Notes under the pieces: model-generated
Seen by the model: the letters and a program-made list of their open reading frames with translations, nothing else
Databases searched by the model: none
Told to the model about the DNA's origin: nothing
Translations under genes and position numbers: made by a program
Shown: positions 1-8,724 of the stretch, in pieces
How positions within the stretch are numbered: the first letter of the stretch is position 1
How the letters are laid out: each line of letters begins with the position of its first letter
Source: Sphingomonas aliaeris
GTDB lineage: Bacteria > Pseudomonadota > Alphaproteobacteria > Sphingomonadales > Sphingomonadaceae
Direction: 5' to 3'
Assembly: GCF_016743815.1 (NCBI RefSeq)
Contig: NZ_CP061035.1
Span: 1,738,501 to 1,802,500 of the forward strand
Length of the DNA stretch: 64,000 nt

Positions 1-261
1 GCGCTGGTCGAGGATACCGGCCTCGATGCCGTCGATGCGGGTGATCTGGCCGGCTCCTGGCGCCAGCAGCCTGGTGCGCCGGCATATTGCACCAATCTCA
101 CCCGTGACGAAATCGCCGGAGCGCTGGCGTCCGCAGAGAGGGCAAGGCTGCCCAGGCGCCGCGACTTGGCGATCGCAGTATTGACGGAACGGATGGAGGG
201 CGCGGCTGTGGAGCCGGATCCGGAGTTTCTGCCGCGCCTGAACCGCATCCTCTACATGTAA
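1..261 (+). CDS. NAD(P)-binding oxidoreductase, C-terminal part (partial)
   Basis: The window opens inside an open frame that runs without a stop to TAA at 259-261, giving the last 86 residues of a protein. The stretch VDAGDLAGSWRQQPGAPAYC followed by a helical, Arg-rich end resembles the C-terminal part of NADPH-dependent F420-reductase-like or dinucleotide-binding proteins. In that family this part lies after the Rossmann fold and helps form the substrate site. The nucleotide-binding half lies upstream of the window and cannot be checked. The gene precedes a flavin-dependent monooxygenase on the same strand by 90 bases, so a reductase/monooxygenase pairing is possible but unproven. The family call rests on remembered similarity only. 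Confidence 0.5.
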   Translation, partial: ALVEDTGLDAVDAGDLAGSWRQQPGAPAYCTNLTRDEIAGALASAERARLPRRRDLAIAVLTERMEGAAVEPDPEFLPRLNRILYM

Positions 262-351
262 ACGGGGCCGTGTAGCCGGGGTGAAAGGCTACCGATCCAG
301 ATGCTTTTTCGTGCGGACACCCATGTGCGCGCCAGATCGGAATGACCGGAA

Positions 352-1680
352 ATGTCCAGACAGATGATGATCGGAATGCACTTCGGGAACGGCTATGGGT
401 CGCAGGCTGGTGCCTGGCGCATGCCGGGGGTGGACGCCCGCTCCTATACCAGCTTCGACGCGCAGGTCCGACATGCCCGGGCGGCGGAAAGAGGCAAGTT
501 CCAGTTTCTGTTCGTGCCCGATTTCCCTGCGCTGTTCGGTGATCTGGAAACGGATGCGCCGATGATCACCATCGACCCGCTGTTGACGTTGGCGGCAGTG
601 GCCCGGGAAACCGAAAGGATCGGGATGGTGGCGACGGGGTCGACGACGTTCAACGAACCATACAATCTCGCTCGCCAGTTCAAGGCGTTGGACATTATGA
701 GCCACGGTCGCGTGGGATGGAACGCGGTGCCGACCGGCGACGACGCTTCCGCCGCAAGCTATGGCCGCCACGTCCCGCCCCGCGGCGAACGCTACGAACG
801 GCTGCACGAATTCGTTCAGGTGGTGCAGGCGCTGTGGGGTAGTTGGGAGGAGGGGGCGTGGATTGCCGATGCCGCCTCCGGACGGTTCGCCGACGCTTCC
901 AAGGTGCGCCCGATCAACCTGCGCGGCCGCCACGTCGGATCCAGTGGGCCGCTTCCGCTGCCACCATCGGAACAGGGGCAACCTGTCATTTTCCAGGCGG
1001 GTGGAGGGGATAAGGGATTGGAGGTCGCCGGTCGTTACGCGAGTGGTGTCATCGGGGCGACCTACACGATCGCGGACGCTCGGGCGCAGCGGACGGCGCT
1101 GCGCGACGCGGCGGTACGCTCGGGACGTGATCCCGATGAGATCAAGTTCTTCCCCGGCATCATCACGACGATCGCAGATAACAGGCGGCAGGCGCTGGAC
1201 CGCAGGATCGCGCTCAACGGTCGTACGTATCAGAACCAGATCGGCTATCTGGGGCAGATGCTTGGCCTGCATCTGGATCCGGGTCAGTTGGATCGGCCGC
1301 TTTCACCGGAACAACTGGCGGTGGCCCGGCCGTCGATGCGCGACCCTCGCTCGGCGCACGCTCTGGAGATTGCGCGTCAAGGGTGGACGCTCCGCGACGT
1401 GCTCGCGCACGGAGCTATCGACTACCATCCGGTCATCGCCGGGCCCGCTGTCGAGGCTGCCGATCACATGCAGGAATGGTTTGAGGCCGGCGCCGCCGAC
1501 GGCTTCTGGCTGTCGCCAGATGTGTATGACGACGGGATCGACGCGTTCGTCGACGGTGTGGTGCCAATCCTTCAGGAGCGGGGGCTGTTTCACCTGGATT
1601 ACGAGGGAAGCACTTTGCGAGACCATCTCGGCGTTCCGCGTCAATACGGCCTCGATCCGCGCCTGAACGCCATGAAATGA
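352..1680 (+). CDS. LLM-class flavin-dependent monooxygenase (NtaA/SnaA/DszA type)
   Basis: This 442-residue protein has the length and layout of the NtaA/SnaA/SoxA(DszA) branch of the bacterial luciferase-like monooxygenases. These FMNH2-dependent enzymes oxidise organic substrates such as nitrilotriacetate, dibenzothiophene sulfone or sulfonates, using reduced flavin from a separate reductase. Visible family marks are an N-terminal beta strand with HFG, the block GSTTFNEPYNLARQFKALD near residues 100-119, the segment GRVGWNAVPTGDDASAASYG just after it, and VIFQAGGGDKGLEVAGRYA near residues 210-230. ATG 352 was chosen because the protein begins at the first beta strand there. The substrate cannot be read from sequence. 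The enzyme is probably cytoplasmic. Confidence 0.88.
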   Translation: MSRQMMIGMHFGNGYGSQAGAWRMPGVDARSYTSFDAQVRHARAAERGKFQFLFVPDFPALFGDLETDAPMITIDPLLTLAAVARETERIGMVATGSTTFNEPYNLARQFKALDIMSHGRVGWNAVPTGDDASAASYGRHVPPRGERYERLHEFVQVVQALWGSWEEGAWIADAASGRFADASKVRPINLRGRHVGSSGPLPLPPSEQGQPVIFQAGGGDKGLEVAGRYASGVIGATYTIADARAQRTALRDAAVRSGRDPDEIKFFPGIITTIADNRRQALDRRIALNGRTYQNQIGYLGQMLGLHLDPGQLDRPLSPEQLAVARPSMRDPRSAHALEIARQGWTLRDVLAHGAIDYHPVIAGPAVEAADHMQEWFEAGAADGFWLSPDVYDDGIDAFVDGVVPILQERGLFHLDYEGSTLRDHLGVPRQYGLDPRLNAMK

Positions 1681-1736
1681 CGTTCGGCCTGCGAATGGCC
1701 TGAACGGCGATAGGCCGCGGACTATTAAAAAGGTTA

Positions 1737-1810
1737 TGGAGCGGGTGAAGGGAATCGAACCCTCGTCACTTGCTTGGGAAGCAAAAGCTCTACCATTGAG
1801 CTACACCCGC
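1737..1810 (-). tRNA. tRNA-Gly (anticodon CCC)
   Basis: The reverse strand folds as a complete tRNA. The acceptor stem is GCGGGTG paired with CACCCGC, followed by discriminator T and an encoded CCA at 1737-1739. The D arm is TAGCTCAATGGTAGAGC, the anticodon stem TTTGC/GCAAG closes the loop TTCCCAA with anticodon CCC, and the T arm carries GGTTCGATTCC. The tRNA therefore reads GGG glycine codons. It stands alone between the monooxygenase and a small conserved gene. Confidence 0.96.
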
Positions 1811-1862
1811 GATGCGGCGCATTTCCGCCGTTTGCCCGATATTGTCAACGGGCTTTCCGGGA

Positions 1863-2123
1863 TCAATCGTCGCTGTCCCGGCCGCTCACCCGCGCATAGG
1901 TCTCGGCCGCGTGGCGTTCCTGCGGGTCCTTGAACGCGACCGACGGATCGGGTGCCTCGCCCAACGCGTGCAGCAGCGACCATAAGGCGAACCGGCGACC
2001 GGGTTCCTTTTCCGTCCCGAATGCGGTGCCCAACCGCTCGACGCCGCGCTCGAATGCGGCCTCGTCCAGCGTGTCGAGTTCGGTCGTCTCGAAATAATGG
2101 TGCAGCAGCGTGTCGAGGTCCAT
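1863..2123 (-). CDS. Small acidic conserved hypothetical protein
   Basis: This 86-residue acidic protein begins MDLDTLLHHYF and is rich in Asp and Glu with predicted helices. It contains LWSLLHALGEAPDPSVAF and ends in DSDD. I recall similar short proteins in sphingomonads but know no function. No signal peptide, metal motif or membrane segment is visible. It lies 52 bases downstream of the efflux pump gene emrB on the same strand, so it may be co-transcribed as the last gene of that operon. Overlapping alternative frames on both strands are Arg-rich and look like shadows. Confidence 0.7.
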   Translation of the reverse strand: MDLDTLLHHYFETTELDTLDEAAFERGVERLGTAFGTEKEPGRRFALWSLLHALGEAPDPSVAFKDPQERHAAETYARVSGRDSDD

Positions 2124-2175
2124 CCCGCCTGCGTGCCGCCATCGTCCGCCGCGCGCAAGGGGCGGCGTCGTGTCG

Positions 2176-3798
2176 TCAGTCGAAGTGAACCGCGGGTGCC
2201 TCTTCCTTCACCCCCGGCGGCGCGGGCTTGGGACGCTTCAACAGCAGGACCAGCGGGATCGCCATGCAGGTCAGGATCATCATCAGCTTGAAGTCGTCCA
2301 GATAGGCGATCATCGCCGCCTGCTGGTTGACCATTGCGTCCGCCATCGCCAGCGCCGCATCGGTACTGCCGCCCAAAATGCTGCCGACGATCGGGTCCGC
2401 GCCGTTCAGTCCGCCGGCCGTGACATGGCTGCCGATCTCCATATGGCTCGTCTGGATGTTGCGCGCCAACAGGACGGTGACGGCCGAAATGCCGACCGAT
2501 CCGCCGATATTGCGCGACAGGTTCATCAGGCTCGCGCCCTCGGTCCGCTGGTGCGGGGGCAGGGTGCCGAACGCCATGATGTTCAGCGGGATGAAGATCA
2601 GGCCCAACCCGACGCCTTGGATCAGGCCGGTGACGATGAACGGCGTCGATCCCATCTCGATCGTCCAGCCCGTCATGTCCCACAGCGAATAAGCCGCGAT
2701 GATCAACCCGCCGCCGACCAGCAGTCGCGGATCGACGTTTGCCTTCATCAGCCGCCCGGCGACCGCCATGCTGACGACGATCCCGATCCCGCGCGGCATC
2801 AGCAATATGCCCGTCTCCAGCACGGGATAGCCGAACAGGCTTTGCAGCATCGGCGGCAGCAATGCGAGCGACGCGGTCATCAGCACGCCGATCACGACCA
2901 TGAAGCCGATACCGGTCAACAGGTTGCGATTGGCGAACAGACTGCGTTCGAACATCGGTTCCTTCGCGGTGACCAGATGGACGCCGAACATCCACGCCGC
3001 ACACAATGCGATCATCCCCTCGATCCGCACCTCCCACGATCCGAACCAGTCGTTGGTCTGGCCGCGGTCGAGCATCAGCTGGAAGACGCTGATCGCCAGC
3101 GCCAATGTCGCGAAGCCGAACAGGTCGAACCGCCGCAACCTCTTGTCGCGCGACGGCAGCAGGAACCACAGGATCGCGAACGTCACCACACCCACCGGCA
3201 CGTTGACGTAGAAGCACCAGCGCCAGTCATAATTGTCGGTCAGCCACCCGCCGATCACCGGCCCCAGGATCGGCCCGACCATCACGCCCATCCCCCAGAT
3301 CGACATCGCGCCGGCCTGTTTGGACTTGGGGTTGATGTCCATCATCACCGTCTGGCTCAGCGGATTCATGAACGCCGCCGCAATCCCCTGCAGCACGCGG
3401 AACAGCACCATTTCCGGCAGGTTGGTGGCAAGGCCGCACAGCATCGATGCGATGACGAAGCCGACGATCGAATACAGGAACAGGTTGCGGCTCCCGACGC
3501 GGTCGGACAGCCATCCGGTCATCGGGATCGCCACTGCCGACGCGACGATATAGCTGGTCAGCACCCAGGTCACCGTGTCAGCGGTCGCGCTCAGCGACGC
3601 CTGCATGTGCGGCAGCGCGACGTTGGCGATCGTCGAATCCAGGATCTGCATGATCGTCGCCGCCATGACACCGAACGTCAGCAGCGGGCGGTTGCTGGTA
3701 TACAGCGCCGCGCGATCCTCGTCCGGTACCGCCGCCGCGGTTGCGGGCACCTCGGCGAGCGGATCGACGCCGCCCGCCGGTGGGTTAGCGGTCGCCAT
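2176..3798 (-). CDS. emrB: DHA2-family MFS multidrug efflux permease EmrB
   Basis: This 540-residue membrane protein fits the DHA2 (14-helix) branch of the major facilitator superfamily. An N-terminal cytoplasmic stretch of about 30 residues precedes the first helix (LLTFGVMAATIMQILDSTIA), which carries the D-ST-I-NVALP signature of this branch. The MFS motif A appears as GWLSDRVGSRN near residue 100. Family members export hydrophobic drugs or uncouplers by proton antiport together with an EmrA adaptor and an outer-membrane channel. No TolC-like gene is present here, so a TolC homologue elsewhere is presumably used. Its start overlaps the end of emrA by 14 bases, which implies translational coupling. 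The substrate is unknown. Confidence 0.93.
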   Translation of the reverse strand: MATANPPAGGVDPLAEVPATAAAVPDEDRAALYTSNRPLLTFGVMAATIMQILDSTIANVALPHMQASLSATADTVTWVLTSYIVASAVAIPMTGWLSDRVGSRNLFLYSIVGFVIASMLCGLATNLPEMVLFRVLQGIAAAFMNPLSQTVMMDINPKSKQAGAMSIWGMGVMVGPILGPVIGGWLTDNYDWRWCFYVNVPVGVVTFAILWFLLPSRDKRLRRFDLFGFATLALAISVFQLMLDRGQTNDWFGSWEVRIEGMIALCAAWMFGVHLVTAKEPMFERSLFANRNLLTGIGFMVVIGVLMTASLALLPPMLQSLFGYPVLETGILLMPRGIGIVVSMAVAGRLMKANVDPRLLVGGGLIIAAYSLWDMTGWTIEMGSTPFIVTGLIQGVGLGLIFIPLNIMAFGTLPPHQRTEGASLMNLSRNIGGSVGISAVTVLLARNIQTSHMEIGSHVTAGGLNGADPIVGSILGGSTDAALAMADAMVNQQAAMIAYLDDFKLMMILTCMAIPLVLLLKRPKPAPPGVKEEAPAVHFD

Positions 3799-4885
3799 GA
3801 TCGCGCACGTCGACCGATACGTCCGCGCTCAGCCCGGCGATCAGCGCGCGCGGCGATGCCTCGTCGATCGCGATCCGCACCGGCACGCGCTGCGTCACCT
3901 TCACCCAGTTGCCCGTCGCGTTCTGCGCCGGCAGCACGGAGAATTCCGATCCCGTCCCCGCACCGATCGACTGGACGTGGCCCTTCAACTTCAGGCCCTT
4001 ATACGCGTCGAACGTCACTTCCGCGGGCTGCCCGACGCGCATCTTGTTCAGGTCGGTTTCCTTGAAGTTCGCCTCGACCCACGCCGCGTTGCTCTTGACG
4101 ATCGACACGGCGGGCAGGCCGCTGACCATCATCTGGCCGACCTGCAACCGATCCGACTGGCTGATCGTCCCGGCATAGGGTGCATAGACCGCGGTCCGTT
4201 TCAGATCGAGCGTCGCCTTCGCGCGCTGCACCTGCGCCGCCGCGATGGCGGGCGCGATACCGTTCGATCCGGGCAACAGCTTCGACCGCGCCTCGTCCGC
4301 GCTCGCCCGCGCATTGCCCAGCGCCGCCTTTGCCTGCTGCAAGGCATGCTCGGACTGTTGCAGCCGCGCCCGCGTCGTGAAGCCCTGCTTCATCAGGGCG
4401 GCCTGCCGGTCGTAATCCTGTTGTGCCGCGAGGATCTGGTCCTGCGCCGCCTGGATATCCGCATTGGTGCCGCGATAGCTGGACTGCAGCGTCGCCACCT
4501 GCACCTGAGCGTCCGAAACCGCCGCCTCCGCCTGTTCGACGGCGATGCGGTACGGATCGGGATCGATCCGGAACAGCAGGTCGCCCGCCTTCACGCGCTG
4601 GTTCTCGCGCACCGCCACCTCGACGATACGGCCTGCGACATCCGCCGAAACGGACACCTTGTCCTGTTGCACATAGGCATTGTCGGTCGATACGAAACGC
4701 CCCGACGTCGCCCACAGATACCCGGCGAACGCGATCACCAGCAAAGGCAGGCTGATCATCAGCGCCGGCCGCAACCAGCTGCGCTTCGCCACCGTTTCCG
4801 GCGGAGTGGGGGCGGGGGCGGGGGCCGTCGCCACCGTCGCGGCAGCGGTCGGGGCGATCGGCTTCCGGGGGTCTGCGTCAGCCAT
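3785..4885 (-). CDS. emrA: HlyD-family periplasmic adaptor EmrA
   Basis: This 366-residue protein has the membrane-fusion-protein layout. There is a short cytoplasmic head rich in Ala and Pro, one transmembrane helix near residues 38-56 (LRPALMISLPLLVIAFAGYL), a barrel-sandwich strand (VSVSADVAGRIVEVAV), a long coiled-coil hairpin rich in Gln, Ala and Asp around residues 120-215, then the second lipoyl half and a beta-barrel domain. It bridges EmrB to an outer-membrane exit duct. It overlaps the upstream marR gene by 8 bases and the downstream emrB by 14. The three genes therefore form one tightly coupled operon whose expression is expected to follow the MarR repressor. Confidence 0.93.
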   Translation of the reverse strand: MADADPRKPIAPTAAATVATAPAPAPTPPETVAKRSWLRPALMISLPLLVIAFAGYLWATSGRFVSTDNAYVQQDKVSVSADVAGRIVEVAVRENQRVKAGDLLFRIDPDPYRIAVEQAEAAVSDAQVQVATLQSSYRGTNADIQAAQDQILAAQQDYDRQAALMKQGFTTRARLQQSEHALQQAKAALGNARASADEARSKLLPGSNGIAPAIAAAQVQRAKATLDLKRTAVYAPYAGTISQSDRLQVGQMMVSGLPAVSIVKSNAAWVEANFKETDLNKMRVGQPAEVTFDAYKGLKLKGHVQSIGAGTGSEFSVLPAQNATGNWVKVTQRVPVRIAIDEASPRALIAGLSADVSVDVRDHGDR

Positions 4886-5345
4886 TGTCAGCTCTGCTCT
4901 GCCTTGAGTTCGGTGCAGGAATGTCGTCTTCGGTGGAATTCAGGTTCGCGCGAATGGTTTCGAGCGTCGCGGAAAACCGCTCGCGTTGGTCCGCGTCCAG
5001 ACCGTCCAGCGCATCGTCGAACAGCCCGCCCGCAATGACCTGCAACTTGCCCAGCAACGGTCGCGACGTGTCGGTCAGGTAGATCCTCCAGACGCGCCGG
5101 TCCGCCGGGTCGCGGCGGCGCTCGACATGCCCGGCCTCCTCCAGCCGATCGATCATCCGGCAAAGGGTGATCGGCTCCACCTCCAGCAGGTCGGCGAGCG
5201 TGCCCTGATTGCTGCCCTCGTGCCGCCGCAACGTCGTCAGCACACGCCACTGCGCGCGCGTCACGCCGATCTGCCGCGCGCGCTCATCGAACCGCCGGCG
5301 CATCAGCCGCGATACATCGCTGATCAGGAACCCGATATTTTCCAT
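4878..5345 (-). CDS. MarR-family transcriptional regulator of the emrAB operon
   Basis: This 155-residue protein has the MarR winged-helix fold: an N-terminal dimerisation helix, VTRAQWRVLTTLRRHEGSNQ leading into the recognition region LADLLEVEPITLCRMIDRLE, and the wing VERRRDPADRRVWRIYLT, where the DxRxR wing motif (DPADRR) is plain. Regulators of this kind repress adjacent efflux genes and release DNA when a phenolic or hydrophobic ligand binds. It is the first gene of the operon and overlaps emrA by 8 bases. An inverted repeat directly before its start codon (5348-5379) is a natural self-operator. It is EmrR-like in context, but the ligand is unknown. Confidence 0.9.
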   Translation of the reverse strand: MENIGFLISDVSRLMRRRFDERARQIGVTRAQWRVLTTLRRHEGSNQGTLADLLEVEPITLCRMIDRLEEAGHVERRRDPADRRVWRIYLTDTSRPLLGKLQVIAGGLFDDALDGLDADQRERFSATLETIRANLNSTEDDIPAPNSRQSRADNG

Positions 5346-5347
5346 CA

Positions 5348-5379
5348 GCGAAGCATATAGTAAGCATGCTCAGCTTCGC
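5348..5379. promoter_or_regulatory. Inverted repeat, probable MarR operator
   Basis: The arms GCGAAGC (5348-5354) and GCTTCGC (5373-5379) are perfect inverted repeats. A nested pair AGCAT/ATGCT (5352-5356 and 5366-5370) lies inside them. The element ends two bases before the start codon of the MarR gene, where a bound dimer would block transcription or ribosome access. Self-repression from such a site is usual for MarR/emr operons. Protein binding is inferred from position and symmetry only. Confidence 0.55.
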
Positions 5380-5444
5380 AAGCGGTGATGGGCTGTCGAG
5401 GTTGGCGGGCCAGACGACTGTCCCGATACATTCTGCGACAAATA

Positions 5445-5487
5445 TGCGAATTACTCTCAATAGCGTTGACAATGAGAGTGACTCGCA
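5445..5487. promoter_or_regulatory. Fur-like operator upstream of the siderophore receptor
   Basis: Two 15-base arms, TGCGAATTACTCTCA (5445-5459) and TGAGAGTGACTCGCA (5473-5487), are inverted repeats of each other with two mismatches, centred at 5466. The TGAGAGTGACTCGCA arm resembles the alphaproteobacterial Fur/iron-box pattern TGAGA-N-TGA-TC. The site lies 37 bases before the TTG start of the TonB-dependent siderophore receptor, where a repressor would overlap the promoter. Iron control is inferred and is supported by the gene content downstream. Confidence 0.65.
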
Positions 5488-5523
5488 ATAGCCGGCTCCC
5501 GACACCGAAAAGGGGGACCTACC

Positions 5524-7968
5524 TTGACTACCAACCGTCGCGCATCGGCCATGAAGCCGGCTTTCCTCGCCATGTCCTGCGTGGGCGCGTTCCTGACGTC
5601 GCCGGCAACGGCAAACGCTCCGGAACCCGTCGCCGCTGCCGATCCTGCCGCTGCACCGACGGACGATACCAACGCCGACCAGATCCTCGTCAACGGTCGC
5701 CAGGAAAAGAAGGTCGAGAGCCCGAAGGCGACGCGCTCGCTGCTCGATACGCCGCAGACGATCACCGTCATCGGCGACCAGACGATCCGCAAGCAGAACC
5801 TGCTCACGCTGCGCGACGTGCTGACCACTATCCCCGGCATCACCTTCGGCGCGGGCGAAGGCGGCGGCGGCTATGGCGACAGCATCAACCTGCGCGGCTA
5901 TTCCGCGAACAACGACATCACGATCGACGGCGTGCGCGACAGCGCGCAGTATAGCCGGTCCGAAACGTTCAACCTGCAACAGGTCGAGGTCTATAACGGG
6001 TCGAACAGCGTGTTTAGCGGCAGCGGCTCCGTCGGCGGCACGATCAACCTGGTGACGAAGACGCCGCAGTCGGAAAACCTCACCGTCGCGCAGGCCGGCA
6101 TCGGCACTGACGATTATTACCGCGCGACCGTGGACAGCAATGTCCGCGTCAACGATCTGATCGCGGTGCGGCTGAACGGCGTCTATCACCGCAACGACGT
6201 TCCCGGCCGCGACGTCGAATACAACAAGCGCTGGGGCATCGCGCCATCGGTCCTGATCGGCGCCGGATCGCCGACCAACCTGACCTTGTCCTACGTCCAC
6301 CAGAAGGACGACAACGTCCCGATCTACGGCGTCCCGTATTTCCGCAACGCCGTCAGCACCGGCCTGTTGCCGGGCGTCGATCGCTCAGATTATTTCGGCA
6401 TTTCCAACCTCGACCGTCAGGATATCACGCTCGATCAGGCGACCGCACGGTTCAGCCACCAGTTCAGCGGGAATGTATCGATCCGCAACCTGACCCGCTG
6501 GCAGCGCGTCGGCCAGAACTCGGTCACCAGCGCGCCGCAGGGCGTGTTCTGCCTGGCCAACGGGTTCCAGCCGCTTCCCGCCACCGCGACGGCGACCACC
6601 GCGCTGGCATGTCCGACCACCCAGAACACGCCAAACACCTATTACCCCAGCGGCCCGCGCGGCACCGTGCGCAATCAGGTCAACCAGCTGCTCTACAACC
6701 AGACCGATCTGCGCGGCGTGTTCGACACGTTCGGCATGGAGCATACGGCGGTGCTCGGCGTCTCGCTGACGCATGAGGATTACGAGCTGGTCAACGGCGC
6801 CAACCTGCGCAACGCTGACGGATCGACCGTCGCACAGCCGGCGATCAGCCTCACCGATCCGAACACCGTCTATACCGGCCCGGTGAACTTCATCCGGTCG
6901 GGCCGATCGCAAGGGAATAGCAGCAACGTCGCGGCCTATTTCTTCGATACGCTGAAGGTCGTGCCGCAACTCGAACTCAGCGTCGGTTTGCGCTACGAAC
7001 AGGCCAAAGGCCGCTTCCGTGCAGACACCTTCTCGACCACCGTCGGCACCACCCTGGGCGCCTATACGCGCGGCCTGGACCAGACGAGCAACGAGAAACT
7101 CTTCTCCTATCGCTTCGGTCTCAACTTCAAGCCGGTCGAAACCGTCAGCCTCTACGCCTCGTACGGCAACTCGCGCACGCCGACATCGGCGACCGTTCGC
7201 CTGGGCTGCGGCACGCTCGTCACCGCCCCGTCCGGCGCGCTCGATCCGTGCGACGTCAAGCCCGAACGCGCGGTCAATTACGAGATCGGGGCAAAGGCCG
7301 ACCTGTTCGATCGCAAGCTTCAACTGACGGCCGCGGTGTTCCGCAACGAACGGACCAACTACCGCGTCGCGACCAACGATCCTATCGTCGCCACATTGCC
7401 GGTCACGGACGGCCGCGCCCGCGTCGACGGCATAGCACTGGGCGCCAGCGGCAACATCACCCGCGCCTGGAGCATCTTCGCCAACTACACCTATCTGAAG
7501 AGCAAGGTCGAACAGAGCGTATCCGACTTCTGTCTCGCCAATCCCGGCCCGCGGCCCGGCACTCCGGTGACCAACCCCTGCGGCAACTCCGCGGCGATCG
7601 TCGATCCGCAGGCTGGCGAGCAGCTGATCAACACCCCGAAGCATTCGGGCAGCCTGTTCACCACCTATACGCTGCCGTTCGGGCTGCAACTCGGCTACGG
7701 CCTGACCTATCAGGGCAGCTTCAAGCTGAACAATTCGGCGTTGGCGACCCCGCTGGTGCCGACGACGACGCTGACGCCGATCTTTGCCTCGCAATCCTAC
7801 ACCACGCACCGCGCATTCCTGTCCTATCCGGTCACCACCGGCCTGACGGCGCAGGTCAACGTGCAGAACTTCACCAACGCGAAGTATTTCACCAGCATCC
7901 GCAACAATGGCTGGGCAACCCCCGGCGAGGCTCGATCCGCGGTGTTCAGCCTGTACTACAGCTTCTGA
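5524..7968 (+). CDS. TonB-dependent siderophore receptor
   Basis: This is an 814-residue outer-membrane receptor for ferric siderophores. A signal peptide ends near residue 32 (SPATANA). A plug domain follows, with RSLLDTPQTITVIGDQTIR, LRDVLTTIPGITF, the NLRGYSANNDITIDGVRD block and VEVYNGSNSVFSGSGSVGGT. The rest is a 22-strand type barrel that ends in YYSF, the aromatic C-terminus used for outer-membrane insertion. The TTG start at 5524 is preferred because GGGGGA sits seven bases before it; an in-frame ATG at 5551 would also leave a workable signal peptide. A Fur-like operator precedes it. It is followed by a PiuC-type hydroxylase, the arrangement of piuA-piuC iron-uptake loci. The siderophore is unknown. 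Confidence 0.94.
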   Translation: MTTNRRASAMKPAFLAMSCVGAFLTSPATANAPEPVAAADPAAAPTDDTNADQILVNGRQEKKVESPKATRSLLDTPQTITVIGDQTIRKQNLLTLRDVLTTIPGITFGAGEGGGGYGDSINLRGYSANNDITIDGVRDSAQYSRSETFNLQQVEVYNGSNSVFSGSGSVGGTINLVTKTPQSENLTVAQAGIGTDDYYRATVDSNVRVNDLIAVRLNGVYHRNDVPGRDVEYNKRWGIAPSVLIGAGSPTNLTLSYVHQKDDNVPIYGVPYFRNAVSTGLLPGVDRSDYFGISNLDRQDITLDQATARFSHQFSGNVSIRNLTRWQRVGQNSVTSAPQGVFCLANGFQPLPATATATTALACPTTQNTPNTYYPSGPRGTVRNQVNQLLYNQTDLRGVFDTFGMEHTAVLGVSLTHEDYELVNGANLRNADGSTVAQPAISLTDPNTVYTGPVNFIRSGRSQGNSSNVAAYFFDTLKVVPQLELSVGLRYEQAKGRFRADTFSTTVGTTLGAYTRGLDQTSNEKLFSYRFGLNFKPVETVSLYASYGNSRTPTSATVRLGCGTLVTAPSGALDPCDVKPERAVNYEIGAKADLFDRKLQLTAAVFRNERTNYRVATNDPIVATLPVTDGRARVDGIALGASGNITRAWSIFANYTYLKSKVEQSVSDFCLANPGPRPGTPVTNPCGNSAAIVDPQAGEQLINTPKHSGSLFTTYTLPFGLQLGYGLTYQGSFKLNNSALATPLVPTTTLTPIFASQSYTTHRAFLSYPVTTGLTAQVNVQNFTNAKYFTSIRNNGWATPGEARSAVFSLYYSF

Positions 7969-8040
7969 ACGGAAAGCGTTGGGGATGGGGATCGGCTTGG
8001 GATATGAGGGCAGCGTCATGACGCCTGCCGCCACCGTCTC

Positions 8041-8724
8041 ATGTTGATCGCCATCCCAGACGTGCTGGACGCGGACGCCGTCGCCAGCATTCGCGCGCTG
8101 GTCGATGCTGCGGATTGGGTGGACGGCAACGTCACCTCGGGCGCGCAATCCGCGCTCGCCAAGCGCAACGAACAATTGCCCGAGGATTCGGACGCCGCCA
8201 AACGTGCGGGCGATATCGTCCTCGATGCGCTCGGCCGGTCGCCTCTGTTCGTCGCCGCGGCATTGCCGCTCAAGGTGTTCCCGCCATTGTTCAACCGCTA
8301 TGCCGGCGGGCAGGCGTTCGGCATGCATATCGACAATGCGATCCGCATTCGTCGCGGCACCGACTTCCGCATCCGCAGCGATCTGTCCGCCACTTTGTTC
8401 CTCGAACCGCCCCAGGCGTATGAAGGCGGCGAACTGGTGATCGAGGATCAGTTCGGCGTGCAGTCGGTCAAGCTGCCCGCCGGCCACATGCTGCTCTATC
8501 CCGCGTCCAGCCTGCACCGGGTCGAACCCGTGACGCAGGGCACGCGCACCGCCAGCTTCTTCTGGATCCAGTCGATGATCCGCGACGATGGCGCACGCCG
8601 CATCCTGTTCGATCTCGACAGCGCGGTGCAATCCGTGGCGGCGACGCAGGGGCAGGGGGATGCGGCCGTCGTCCAGTTGACCGGCGTGTATCACAATTTG
8701 CTAAGGCGCTGGGCGGAGGCGTGA
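8041..8724 (+). CDS. piuC: Fe(II)/2-oxoglutarate-dependent PKHD-type hydroxylase (PiuC/YbiX)
   Basis: The 227-residue protein matches the YbiX/PiuC family of cupin-fold dioxygenases. The iron ligands are visible as H96-x-D98 (GMHIDN) and H159 (SSLHRVEPV), and R169 is placed to bind 2-oxoglutarate. The family's C-terminal helical block ([11 protein letters not shown]) is present. These proteins are encoded beside TonB-dependent siderophore receptors and are thought to act in iron-siderophore uptake or processing, though the natural substrate is not established. The gene lies 72 bases after the receptor and overlaps the next gene by four bases (GTGA), so all three probably form one iron-responsive operon. 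Confidence 0.92.
   Translation: MLIAIPDVLDADAVASIRALVDAADWVDGNVTSGAQSALAKRNEQLPEDSDAAKRAGDIVLDALGRSPLFVAAALPLKVFPPLFNRYAGGQAFGMHIDNAIRIRRGTDFRIRSDLSATLFLEPPQAYEGGELVIEDQFGVQSVKLPAGHMLLYPASSLHRVEPVTQGTRTASFFWIQSMIRDDGARRILFDLDSAVQSVAATQGQGDAAVVQLTGVYHNLLRRWAEA

Noticed and set aside
2110-4065. A 651-residue forward frame opposite emrB
   Set aside because: It is His/Arg/Asp/Gln-rich and antisense to a clear 14-helix transporter.
6385-8694. A 769-residue reverse frame opposite the siderophore receptor and piuC
   Set aside because: Both plus-strand genes have intact motifs and a shared operator. The reverse frame is a shadow without domains.
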